From Alphaproteobacteria bacterium (GTDB lineage: Bacteria > Pseudomonadota > Alphaproteobacteria > UBA9219 > RGZA01), in the NCBI GenBank assembly GCA_033762625.1, contig JANRLI010000013.1:1-64000 (forward strand): a stretch of 64,000 bases of DNA. The letters run 5' to 3'. The number at the start of each line of letters is the position of its first letter. The stretch's first letter is position 1. The notes under the pieces are model-generated. The model saw only the letters and a list, made by a program, of their open reading frames with translations, was not told where the DNA came from and made no database searches. The translations under genes were made by a program, and so were the position numbers. Shown in pieces: positions 1-6,569 of this stretch.

Positions 1-78
1 GATAACCTGCTCGGTTGGGTGCTTTGCCGTGCTTTTGACGTTTTTTTTGCTCTGTAAAATGAGGTGCTGGGGTTCACC

Positions 79-146
79 TGGGGGTTGACGTTTCACCCCC
101 ATCCGCCACGCGTCGCTCGCCTGTCTGGGCGTGCGAGCGACGGTGG
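79..146. repeat. Two adjacent inverted repeats at the left edge
   Basis: The first hairpin pairs TGGGGGT (79-85) with ACCCCCA (95-101). The second pairs CGTCGCTCGC (111-120) with GCGAGCGACG (133-142), and flanking CCAC (106-109) and GTGG (143-146) extend the stem past a one-base bulge. They lie just downstream of the minus-strand gene ending at 164. No T tract follows on either strand, so they are not typical terminators. A protein-binding or transfer-related site of the island is possible but unproven. Confidence 0.5.
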
Positions 147-163
147 CTCCAGGGGGATGATTT

Positions 164-436
164 CTAGGCAGCCTTATGCGGCGGGCGATAGCCGCGTTGT
201 TCTTGCTGATTGATCCAGTGAAGCAGCACTGTGCGGCGCGCGCACAGAACCGAACCCAGCCGGAAGATGGGAAGGCGGGAGGTCCCCGCAAGGTGATAGA
301 CTTTGCGCCTTTGCGTAGCATCGCCAAATAGGAAATCGGCAATCGCTTCGGCACCACGTAGTACGTCGTCGGCAAGAGCTTCATTGACAAGCATTGGGGC
401 GGTCGAGTGTATGGGTGTCGCAAGAACATTCATCAT
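164..436 (-). CDS. AlpA/excisionase-like small DNA-binding protein
   Basis: This is a 90-residue protein. The segment from about residue 28 (GAEAIADFLFG) through KVYHLAG and LPIFRLGSVLCARR to LLHWINQQ has the layout of a winged-helix excisionase/AlpA-like domain: a first helix, a recognition turn, a strand giving the binding surface and a last helix. The start is well supported by a GAGGAGG ribosome binding site a few bases upstream. Such proteins in mobile elements often act as recombination directionality factors or activators of excision, so a partnership with the integrase at 4040-5350 is a reasonable inference. A palindrome, GTTGATGTCAAC (458-469), lies upstream and could be its operator. 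The family call is moderately sure; the specific role is inferred. Confidence 0.6.
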   Translation of the reverse strand: MMNVLATPIHSTAPMLVNEALADDVLRGAEAIADFLFGDATQRRKVYHLAGTSRLPIFRLGSVLCARRTVLLHWINQQEQRGYRPPHKAA

Positions 437-943
437 AGGGCCTCCTCATATATAAGTGTTGATGTCAACGATCGACACATTTTCACCGCTAAACGAGTTT
501 CAAAAGGACAGATCGAATGGATTATTCGATTCATAAAGCGTATAGTTTTGTTATTCAATAAGTACTGTATTATTATTCATTCGGATGCGTAGGAATGTTT
601 GGGAATCTCTTTTGTACGCCAGGGCCATCTCGCATCAACCACAATATATTGCGGTGAAAGGTCCTTAGTCACACAAGGGCGATGCAGCATGACGTCAATG
701 CGTAAACGGAAATGGCACTGTCTCGATGCGGCACACCGTAATCGCAATCAACCTGTCTACGAACGACGCGATTTGACAAAGATCTTTAGACGATCAGGCC
801 GGGCGGCCGGAAGTCGATGTTTGGGGATTGAGCGAACCAATCGACAATCGTTCCCATCCATTGACGGACCTCCTCATTGAACGGAGGCAGGGCGCAGCAG
901 CAGGATGAGGCCGACTTCAATCACTCAACGAAGGAGGCCTACC
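437..943. other. Intergenic region with probable divergent promoters
   Basis: About 500 bases without a convincing gene lie between the leftward excisionase-like gene and the rightward gene at 944. The stretch from about 480 to 600 is AT-rich, unlike the surrounding island, and would suit promoters. The perfect palindrome GTTGATGTCAAC (458-469) lies just upstream of the ribosome binding site of the leftward gene. The open frame at 599-880 has no good ribosome binding site and an arginine-rich, low-quality translation, so I do not call it. Confidence 0.5.
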
Positions 944-1453
944 ATGAACAACGTCATTACTATCGGCAAGCGACTGATCCCCATCGAGCACATCGCGTTT
1001 GTCGAACCCTATGATCCCTCGACCAATCCCAAACTACAGACGAGCCGGGACTACAAGTCGCGCATCGTGATGATCAATCGCGAAAGCATCCTCACCGAAC
1101 AGACACCGCAGACCTTTGCCGAGGCGCATGGGTTCCGGGTGTTGGAAGCGGATCAGATCGCGACCAACCCTTCCATCGGCTTCCGTGTCGAGACCTTCGA
1201 GCCAGCGGACGGGTTCACTCCGAGCAAGGCATTTGCGACGCGGCTCTTGTGGCGTGACCGAGACGGCAATGATCAGAGCAAGTTGCTGCTTGCGACGCCG
1301 GAAACGGTTCTCGCGGTTGTCTTACGCGGTGACACTGATAGAAGCATCGCTTCTCCAAGCATCGCATCCGAATTGCCAGATGAAAGTATGGTGCGCCGAC
1401 AACAGCGAAGACGGCAAGTGAATGGTGCGGCAGAACCTACGCCCCAGCAATAA
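944..1453 (+). CDS. Conserved hypothetical protein of the island
   Basis: This is a soluble protein of 169 residues with no signal peptide and no membrane segment. The start is set at the ATG at 944 (MNNVITIGKRL) because AAGGAGG lies about 8 bases upstream; an in-frame ATG at 905 lacks such a site. The N-terminal half (ITIGKRLIPIEHIAFVEPY, residues near 4-22) reads as mixed alpha/beta, and the C-terminus is rich in Arg and Gln. I do not recognise a characterised family. The style and codon use match the island rather than the host chromosome. A strong terminator follows the gene. Confidence 0.65.
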   Translation: MNNVITIGKRLIPIEHIAFVEPYDPSTNPKLQTSRDYKSRIVMINRESILTEQTPQTFAEAHGFRVLEADQIATNPSIGFRVETFEPADGFTPSKAFATRLLWRDRDGNDQSKLLLATPETVLAVVLRGDTDRSIASPSIASELPDESMVRRQQRRRQVNGAAEPTPQQ

Positions 1454-1475
1454 AATGACTTCTAGGTTTCTATCA

Positions 1476-1511
1476 CACCCGCGAGCTTTTAGCTCGCGGG
1501 TGTTTTCGTTT
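1476..1511 (+). terminator. Rho-independent terminator after the gene at 944-1453
   Basis: A perfect 12-bp stem, CACCCGCGAGCT (1476-1487) with AGCTCGCGGGTG (1491-1502), has a 3-base loop and is followed by TTTTCGTTT. It ends the rightward transcript and also lies just beyond the 3' end of the leftward arsenic operon. Confidence 0.9.
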
Positions 1512-1542
1512 GAAAGGGTCGCCATCGCCACCGTGTCGACAT

Positions 1543-2253
1543 TCACACAGATTTCGTTCCTTCGCCGCTGGCACGGTCGGATTGCTTCGAAAGATCGCCG
1601 ATGAGCCAAGCCATCAGACGCCATCCGGCCAATGCGCCGAGCAACTGCGCAATTATAAATGAAGCGACATGCAGTGGATTTATGCCGGCAAACGTGTCTG
1701 TCAATGCGCGTGCGATCGTCACTGCGGGATTTGCGAACGAGGTCGATGCGGTGAACCAATAGGCGGCGGTGATATAGAGCCCAACAGCGACCGCGACAAA
1801 GTCTGGCTTGAACCGCACGCAACCAAGGATGGTGACGAGCAATCCGAACGCGGCAACAAACTCGGCAAACCATTGGGATGGTCCTGTCCGTGCCGTCGTT
1901 GAAAATTGGAGCAGTGGCAGGTCGAACATGGCATGCGCGGCCATGGTGCCCAAACAGCCGCCGATAATTTGCGCAATGATGAAAGGAACGAGTTCTGCTT
2001 TACTAAGATCGCCACGCATCGCCATGACGAGGCTGACGGCTGGATTGAAATGGGCACCGGAGATCGGCCCCAACACCGTGATCAGCACGACAAGAATTGC
2101 GCCGGTGGGAAGCGTATTGCCGAGAAGGGCAAGTGCGATATTGCCGCCCGCAAGCTTGGCGGCCATGATGCCGGAGCCGACGACGGTTGCGACAAGCAGG
2201 CCAGTGCCCAAAGCCTCGGCGGCCAGTCTTTGATTGCGATCAAACGTTTCCAT
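1543..2253 (-). CDS. aqpS: Aquaglyceroporin of the arsenic operon (AqpS-like)
   Basis: This is a membrane channel of the MIP family, about 236 residues with six hydrophobic helices and the two pore half-helices. The first NPA motif is in HFNPAVS (residues 70-72) and the second in FANPAVT (175-177). In water-only aquaporins the second NPA is usually followed by Arg; here it is Val, as reported for the Sinorhizobium meliloti AqpS channel of an ars operon. With arsenate reductase next door, the likely role is downhill exit of arsenite made inside the cell. I prefer the METFDRN start at 2253, which has GGGGAA just upstream and a short overlap with arsC; an upstream ATG at 2274 would lengthen the overlap and lacks a clear site. 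It is the last gene of the operon. Confidence 0.88.
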   Translation of the reverse strand: METFDRNQRLAAEALGTGLLVATVVGSGIMAAKLAGGNIALALLGNTLPTGAILVVLITVLGPISGAHFNPAVSLVMAMRGDLSKAELVPFIIAQIIGGCLGTMAAHAMFDLPLLQFSTTARTGPSQWFAEFVAAFGLLVTILGCVRFKPDFVAVAVGLYITAAYWFTASTSFANPAVTIARALTDTFAGINPLHVASFIIAQLLGALAGWRLMAWLIGDLSKQSDRASGEGTKSV

Positions 2254-2698
2254 TATTCCCCACACGGCGGCCATGTTCGTCTATGACACGCTCACCATCT
2301 TCTTTTTGAAACGCGCCGCGCTGCGCTGTCGGCAATAAATCTAGGACCGCTTCGGATGGGCGACACAATTTGACACCGAGCGGCGAGACAACAACCGGAC
2401 GATTGATCAGGATAGGGTGTGCCATCATCGCATCTAGCAGTTGATCGTCGGAGAGTGATGGGTCGCCTAGCCCAAGCTCGGCAAAGGGCGTGCCTTTTTC
2501 GCGCAGCACACTACGAACCGAAACGCCCATGCGCTTGATGAGCGAGATCAAAAGTTCGCGGTTCGGCGGCGTTTTCAGATATTCGATGATGTGCGGCTCC
2601 AAGCCGGCGTTACGAATCAGACCCAATACATTGCGAGAGGTGCCGCAATCCGGGTTGTGATAGATGACGATGTCGATGGGGTTCTTGATGTCGGCCAT
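2240..2698 (-). CDS. arsC: Arsenate reductase, glutaredoxin-dependent type (ArsC)
   Basis: This 152-residue member of the ArsC/Spx thioredoxin-fold family reduces arsenate to arsenite in the cytoplasm using glutathione and glutaredoxin. The catalytic motif HNPDCGTSRN carries the active Cys at residue 18. The later segment LINRPVVVSPLG contains the Arg that helps bind arsenate in the E. coli plasmid enzyme. Length and domain layout are normal for the family. It lies one base downstream of the second, unrelated arsenate reductase and overlaps aqpS, so the three are surely co-transcribed. Two mechanistically different reductases in one operon is notable. Confidence 0.93.
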   Translation of the reverse strand: MADIKNPIDIVIYHNPDCGTSRNVLGLIRNAGLEPHIIEYLKTPPNRELLISLIKRMGVSVRSVLREKGTPFAELGLGDPSLSDDQLLDAMMAHPILINRPVVVSPLGVKLCRPSEAVLDLLPTAQRGAFQKEDGERVIDEHGRRVGNNGNV

Positions 2699-2699
2699 C

Positions 2700-3239
2700 T
2701 CAACCCGCTTTCGGTGTGGGGATCGACGCGCCGTTCAATCGTCCAATCTCGCGAAGTCTCGATCTGAGAGAGAGTTCGTCGATCGATTTGAGGGGAAGAT
2801 TGGTGAAAGCGAGAATGCGATTTTTCATGTAGCGAAACGCTGTGACGAACGCCGCCTCTTTCTGAATATCCGTTCCCTCGACGGCGGCGGGATCTTCAAT
2901 GCCCCAATGCGCGGTCATTGGCTGCCCTGGCCAATAGGGACAGGCCTCGCCGGCAGCGTCGTCGCAGACCGTGAAGACAAAATCCATCTGCGGCGCTTCT
3001 GGTCCAGCAAACACATCCCAGCTTTTCGAGGACATGCCATCGGTTGGATAGCCAAAGCTGCTCAGAACTTTGAGTGCGAAAGGGTTCACCGCGCCTTTGG
3101 GTTGGCTACCTGCTGAGAAGGCTTGGAACCGGCCAGCACCTTCTTTGCGCAAGATTGATTCAGCCAGGATCGAACGCGCCGAATTGCCGGTGCAAAGAAA
3201 CAGAACATTATAGACGCGATCACTTTTTTGCACGGACAT
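2700..3239 (-). CDS. Arsenate reductase, low-molecular-weight phosphatase type
   Basis: This 179-residue protein belongs to the low-molecular-weight tyrosine phosphatase superfamily. The phosphate loop CTGNSARS (Cys16 to Arg22, the CX5R signature) sits right after the first strand VLFLC, as in all members. A later FTVCDDAAGEACPYWPG segment gives two further cysteines about 8 residues apart, the pattern used by thioredoxin-coupled ArsC enzymes to relay the disulfide, and an Asp-Pro (IEDPAA) matches the general-acid loop. It overlaps the end of arsR by 20 bases and precedes the glutaredoxin-type arsC. Reduction of arsenate is therefore the likely job; a protein phosphatase role is less likely given the operon. 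Confidence 0.88.
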   Translation of the reverse strand: MSVQKSDRVYNVLFLCTGNSARSILAESILRKEGAGRFQAFSAGSQPKGAVNPFALKVLSSFGYPTDGMSSKSWDVFAGPEAPQMDFVFTVCDDAAGEACPYWPGQPMTAHWGIEDPAAVEGTDIQKEAAFVTAFRYMKNRILAFTNLPLKSIDELSLRSRLREIGRLNGASIPTPKAG

Positions 3240-3591
3240 GGCGGGAGCCTCCTTTGGGCTGACAACAGGGGTTGAGTTCGGCGATGAGCGGGGCGCAAAT
3301 TTCGGGGCGACCTCCGCAGCAATCCTTCAAAAGAAATGTCACCACTCCGCGCAACTGATCCAAGCTTGCCTGGTACACGATGGACCGGCTGTGCCGTGTG
3401 AATTTCACGAGACCGGCGCGAGCTAAGATCGAGAGATGGGTCGACATCGTGTTGTGCGGAACATCGAGGGCTTGCGCGATTTCACCGACCGGCAATCCGC
3501 CGGGCTCGTGACTGATCAACAAGCGGAATACCGCGAGCCGTGTTGGTTGCGCCAAAGCAGAGAGCGCCGATATGGTTGCTTCATCGTCCAT
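3220..3591 (-). CDS. arsR: ArsR-family arsenic-responsive repressor
   Basis: This is a winged helix-turn-helix repressor of about 123 residues. The N-terminal half (ALAQPTRLAVFRLLI, then VGEIAQALDVPHNTMSTHLS as the recognition helix near residues 35-53) is typical of ArsR/SmtB. Cysteines cluster late: Cys91-Cys92 (LKDCCGG), Cys99 and Cys109-Cys110 (NPCC), a likely arsenite site placed at the C-terminus rather than in the E. coli-type helix. I choose the ATG at 3591 (MDDEAT); the open frame extends 22 residues further, but that extension is unlike the family and runs through the promoter. ArsR should release the operon promoter when arsenite binds. Confidence 0.92.
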   Translation of the reverse strand: MDDEATISALSALAQPTRLAVFRLLISHEPGGLPVGEIAQALDVPHNTMSTHLSILARAGLVKFTRHSRSIVYQASLDQLRGVVTFLLKDCCGGRPEICAPLIAELNPCCQPKGGSRHVRAKK

Positions 3592-3598
3592 ATGTCGA

Positions 3599-3627
3599 GA
3601 TATACAGATATATTGGGTAACGGTCAA
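3599..3627 (-). promoter_or_regulatory. Sigma70-type promoter of the ars operon
   Basis: On the minus strand, TTGACC (3627-3622) is followed after exactly 17 bases by TATATC (3604-3599), a good -35/-10 pair. The start of transcription would fall about at the arsR ATG (3591), implying a leaderless message. AT-rich repeats (ATATATCTGTATATC) cover the spacer and -10 region and are the likely ArsR operator. Confidence 0.6.
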
Positions 3628-3860
3628 TAGAGATGTGCATTGGCCAAGCACCATCATCTGAGGCCGTTTGTTGGGAACGTGCTCCTTACATGAAGACTAA
3701 AAATATAGCCTAGTAATATCCGGGAAAACGACGAAGCACGTTCGATCCTCTGGTGATGTTTTGGAAACTCCGCGAACCAATGCGCCAACGGATTGAAATG
3801 GAACATTCTTTCTGAGAGCATGCCATCAAAGCTATCAAATAATGCAACTGGCCAACGCGC

Positions 3861-4130
3861 ATGAAAGACGAAACAGCATACATGATCGAGCGCATTGAAC
3901 GTGCTCTGATGTTGCTCGCAGCATTCATTGAAATGGATGGCGACGCGCATGTGCCGATGTACGAGCGGTTTGAAGCCGAACTTGAGCGGCTGCAACGTGC
4001 GGAGACCACCAAAGATCGCGCGCGCCGATTGCTCTCAAGCTACAACCGCAGTGGTGGATTGAAGGCGATTGCCGATAAGAATTTGAGTTTGAGCTCCAGC
4101 GACGGCCCTTTTCCGTACTTAGGTTTGTAG
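3861..4130 (+). CDS. Small conserved mobile-element-type protein, unknown function
   Basis: This 89-residue protein has a long amphipathic helix (AYMIERIERALMLLAAFIE, residues 6-24), then a charged helical region (RFEAELERLQRAE), then the tail SSYNRSGGLKAI. The helical core and the end near SGGLKAI look like a genuine protein of the type found in alphaproteobacterial islands. The last 25 residues run antisense into the 3' end of the integrase gene, so the original stop may have been lost or replaced there. The ribosome binding site is weak. Function unknown. Confidence 0.5.
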   Translation: MKDETAYMIERIERALMLLAAFIEMDGDAHVPMYERFEAELERLQRAETTKDRARRLLSSYNRSGGLKAIADKNLSLSSSDGPFPYLGL

Positions 4131-5350
4131 GTTTTGTGACCCATCAAGCTATCGATGAGACTGTCGGGAGCTTCCGCGCCAATTAGCCTGTCCTTGAAAT
4201 TGTGACGCAGCGAATAGACCGTATGACCCCGCGTGGGTCGCAGCTTATTCTCGGTCAGATATTTGTTGAGCGTCGCTGATAGACTCGATGATTTGTCGCG
4301 GTATCGCGGAAAGCCGTCTGGATGCAGACGCAGTGCGGCGAGAGCCACGCCAACCAACGGTATTTCGCGCTCTGAATCCTCCGTCTTCAACCGCCGACCT
4401 TCTGGCAGAATTTTCACATGTGGAATCGGCGTGTCCAGGCATATCGTTGCCGACGTCAGGTTGACCACCTCTGATGGCCGAAGCCCCGTATCAGCCATAA
4501 CGTAGATCACGCTACGAGCCTCCTCATTGAGTCCATCTAGCGCTCCTTCTGCGAGCAAGATGTTTTGGATGAAGTTTGTTTCGAAGGGCACGCGGGCGTT
4601 CTCTGTCTCCCCGCGCAGGCGAAGCCCTTTAAAGATCTCCGGAATTTTGAGGCGCCGCCTGACGCTCACATCCTTCAACATCCGGCTAATTTGGCCAATG
4701 TCGCGATTGGCGCTCTTTGCGACGGCGTTGCCAGCGGCGATACGGCTGCGCCACCATTCGACGTAATCCAACCCGTCATCCTCGGTGACATGGGTCAACG
4801 GTTTATCGCCGACGCGACTGACAAATTGTTTGACCGACCGCGCACGAGACGTGCGCCAGATGCGCAGTTGTTCGGGTGAAAGGCCCTTCGTCTCGTCCAC
4901 AACAAGAGCCTCGAACTCTTCGCACAGCTTGGAAAGCATCGGGATCGGGCGCTTCTCTGTCCCAAGCACCGCTGCCCGTGCGACCGGTTTGTCGGCGACA
5001 CCCTTGCTGACTAAGGATTCAAGGCGTTCTAGTAGTCGTTCGATGGGAAATTGGAGTAGCTGTTCACCTTCCACATAGTCATAGCCGAGGGCACGCGCGC
5101 ACTGCCGGGCTGTCTCAAACCGCTCGGTGGTCTCCCACGTTTGACCAAGGGACGCAGCGTGCCAGGAGGCCTCAAGATCGGCGTTCAATTTCTCAGCTAT
5201 CTGGGAGGCGCGACGGCCATTGCGGTCGTCCTGCACTTTTACCTTCGTCGATTGCCATACGATGACCCGCTCGTCGAACGACGCGAACTCCAAAGGGACG
5301 CGGCGGACGAAGTACCAAGTACCATTGCGGCGGGTCAAAAAATCGGACAT
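4040..5350 (-). CDS. Tyrosine recombinase (island integrase)
   Basis: This is a phage-type integrase of about 436 residues. The N-terminal part (MSDFLTRRNGTWYFVRRVP) is the SAM-like/arm-binding region; the catalytic part carries the first Arg in GLRPSEV, the second in YSLRHNF, the His in LMGHKT and a Tyr in PKYGKG as nucleophile. The ATG at 5350 is preferred: it opens the typical integrase N-terminus, while the frame continues open to 5527 through a tandem repeat. The gene starts about 190 bases from the tRNA-Gly 3' end and reads away from it. It should integrate and, with a small helper, excise the island at that tRNA. Its last 91 bases overlap the convergent ORF at 3861-4130. Confidence 0.9.
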   Translation of the reverse strand: MSDFLTRRNGTWYFVRRVPLEFASFDERVIVWQSTKVKVQDDRNGRRASQIAEKLNADLEASWHAASLGQTWETTERFETARQCARALGYDYVEGEQLLQFPIERLLERLESLVSKGVADKPVARAAVLGTEKRPIPMLSKLCEEFEALVVDETKGLSPEQLRIWRTSRARSVKQFVSRVGDKPLTHVTEDDGLDYVEWWRSRIAAGNAVAKSANRDIGQISRMLKDVSVRRRLKIPEIFKGLRLRGETENARVPFETNFIQNILLAEGALDGLNEEARSVIYVMADTGLRPSEVVNLTSATICLDTPIPHVKILPEGRRLKTEDSEREIPLVGVALAALRLHPDGFPRYRDKSSSLSATLNKYLTENKLRPTRGHTVYSLRHNFKDRLIGAEAPDSLIDSLMGHKTYKPKYGKGPSLELKLKFLSAIAFNPPLRL

Positions 5351-5360
5351 GCGGCGGCGG

Positions 5361-5396
5361 TTTGTTAGACGATTTGTTAGACAGTTTGTTAGACGA
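5361..5396. repeat. Three 12-bp direct repeats between integrase and tRNA-Gly
   Basis: TTTGTTAGAC occurs at 5361, 5373 and 5385, each followed by GA or AG to give a 12-bp unit, with a degenerate fourth unit starting at 5397. They lie just upstream of the integrase ATG, between the gene and the attachment site. Position and repetition suit arm-type integrase sites or a directionality-factor site. They are also in frame with the integrase. Confidence 0.7.
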
Positions 5397-5540
5397 TTTG
5401 CTTGCTCTGCCGGAGTGACGCACTGGCAGTGCGCGCCAAGCATAGCGCGGCCTTTCCCGGAAAGGCTTGTAATGATTGGTAATTTCATGGATTGGCTCTC
5501 CTCGTTGGAGAGCGCTTCGAGCTTCAATCGATCAGAAGAT

Positions 5541-5614
5541 TGGAGCGGGTGAAGGGAATCGAACCCTCGTAGCTAGTTTGGAAAACTAGTGCTCTACCAT
5601 TGAGCTACACCCGC
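5541..5614 (-). tRNA. tRNA-Gly (anticodon UCC), with encoded CCA
   Basis: The acceptor stem pairs GCGGGTG with CACCCGC, the anticodon stem pairs CTAGT with ACTAG around the loop TTTCCAA, giving anticodon TCC, and the T loop is GTTCGATTC. The 3' CCA is encoded (5541-5543). The gene is intact and marks the chromosomal side of the island junction. Confidence 0.95.
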
Positions 5615-5643
5615 TTATGTCGGCGCTGGCCACCAAACATATA

Positions 5644-6330
5644 TTATTTTTCAGCTGGTTTTACAATAACTGTAATGGTGCTGCCAAAAATAACAACACG
5701 TTCACTGCCTACTTTTGCGCCAGTTGCGAAGACGGCACGTGCAGGCACAGCCCCACCACAGCGCCTGCTATCGCGTTCATAGACGCCGCCATCCGAAAAC
5801 TGAACAAGGTCGGTGATGGGTAAGCGTGCCTTGGTGTCTTCCCATTTAGGTGCTTCCTTAAGGAGGCACTTGCGCTGGCGGGCGGCGGCAATGGGTTTGG
5901 TTTCACCGACTGCAACAGCAAAAATCTCGTTATCGTTTGGTAGAATAGAACTTAGGTTTTTGGGAAGATTTTTTAAATCAATCTTTGCCTGGGCTTTTAT
6001 GTTCAGTTGCTTTGCTTTTTCTTCTGCTTCAAGCATCTCTTTGGTTTTTTCCGCAGGCTTTACTGCTGCGTTTGCATCAGCAGGCGGCGCAACCGTCTTT
6101 GGATCCTGCTTGGGTAATTCTTTTACATCAGGCTTAGACGTTTCGGTTTTAGGTTCTGTTTTTGCTGCGGGTTGCTTTTCATCCATAGCTGGTGTTTTTA
6201 CATCTGCTGGTACAGCTATTTTTGCATCGACTTTTACGGATGCTGGGCTTTCCGCAACCACGGGGTGCGCCATGCCAAAGAAGGCTAGCGTAAAAACAGC
6301 AATCAGGAAGCTTTTGCCGATACTCATCAT
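5644..6330 (-). CDS. Exported protein with Lys/Pro/Ala-rich linker, unknown function
   Basis: This is a 228-residue protein. Residues 1-26 are a signal peptide (SFLIAVFTLAFFGMAHPVVAES). Residues 28-100 are low complexity, rich in Lys, Pro, Ala and Glu, and look like a flexible periplasmic linker. The C-terminal domain from about residue 115 (KIDLKNLPKNLSSILP onward) looks folded and contains two cysteines (KCLL and RRCGG) that may form a disulfide. The start at 6330 has GGAGA about 6 bases upstream. I do not recognise the C-terminal domain. It reads toward tRNA-Gly and is divergent from the autotransporter gene. Confidence 0.75.
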   Translation of the reverse strand: MMSIGKSFLIAVFTLAFFGMAHPVVAESPASVKVDAKIAVPADVKTPAMDEKQPAAKTEPKTETSKPDVKELPKQDPKTVAPPADANAAVKPAEKTKEMLEAEEKAKQLNIKAQAKIDLKNLPKNLSSILPNDNEIFAVAVGETKPIAAARQRKCLLKEAPKWEDTKARLPITDLVQFSDGGVYERDSRRCGGAVPARAVFATGAKVGSERVVIFGSTITVIVKPAEK

Positions 6331-6569
6331 TGCAATCTCCGTTCAAGGGGCAAAATATTGTGCGTAACCGATACCATAATGCGCATCAAAAAAACAAGCA
6401 ATACCGGCACATTAATAGCAATCCAGCTTGCCGATAGTTGGCGTTTTTTGTGGTTTTGGTATGAATTCCGCCATTCATAACGTGTTCAGCTAAACGGCTT
6501 GTGCATTTCATGGGTTATCAATACTGTACGTGCACCACGCGCTATTCTCTTGCACCAATCCCTATTTCA

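Larger units (their letters stand above)
1..5540. mobile_element. Integrated genomic island (one end), arsenic-resistance cargo, next to tRNA-Gly
   Basis: The block is GC-richer than the sequence to its right and holds a tyrosine recombinase, an AlpA/excisionase-like small protein, small conserved mobile-element-type proteins and an arsenic operon. The recombinase gene lies about 190 bases from the 3' end of an intact tRNA-Gly, the classic arrangement for integration into a tRNA 3' end, with the element on the left. I searched the left part by eye for a second copy of the tRNA 3' end and saw none, so the far attachment site is probably outside the window. Whether it is an integrative conjugative element or a simpler island cannot be told, because no transfer genes are in view. 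Confidence 0.75.

Noticed and set aside
599-880. A 93-residue open frame in the island intergenic region
   Set aside because: No ribosome binding site, Arg-rich and low-quality translation, and no recognisable motif; looks like chance.
1322-1873. A long minus-strand frame of 183 codons
   Set aside because: It overlaps both the gene at 944 and aqpS and spans the terminator at 1476.
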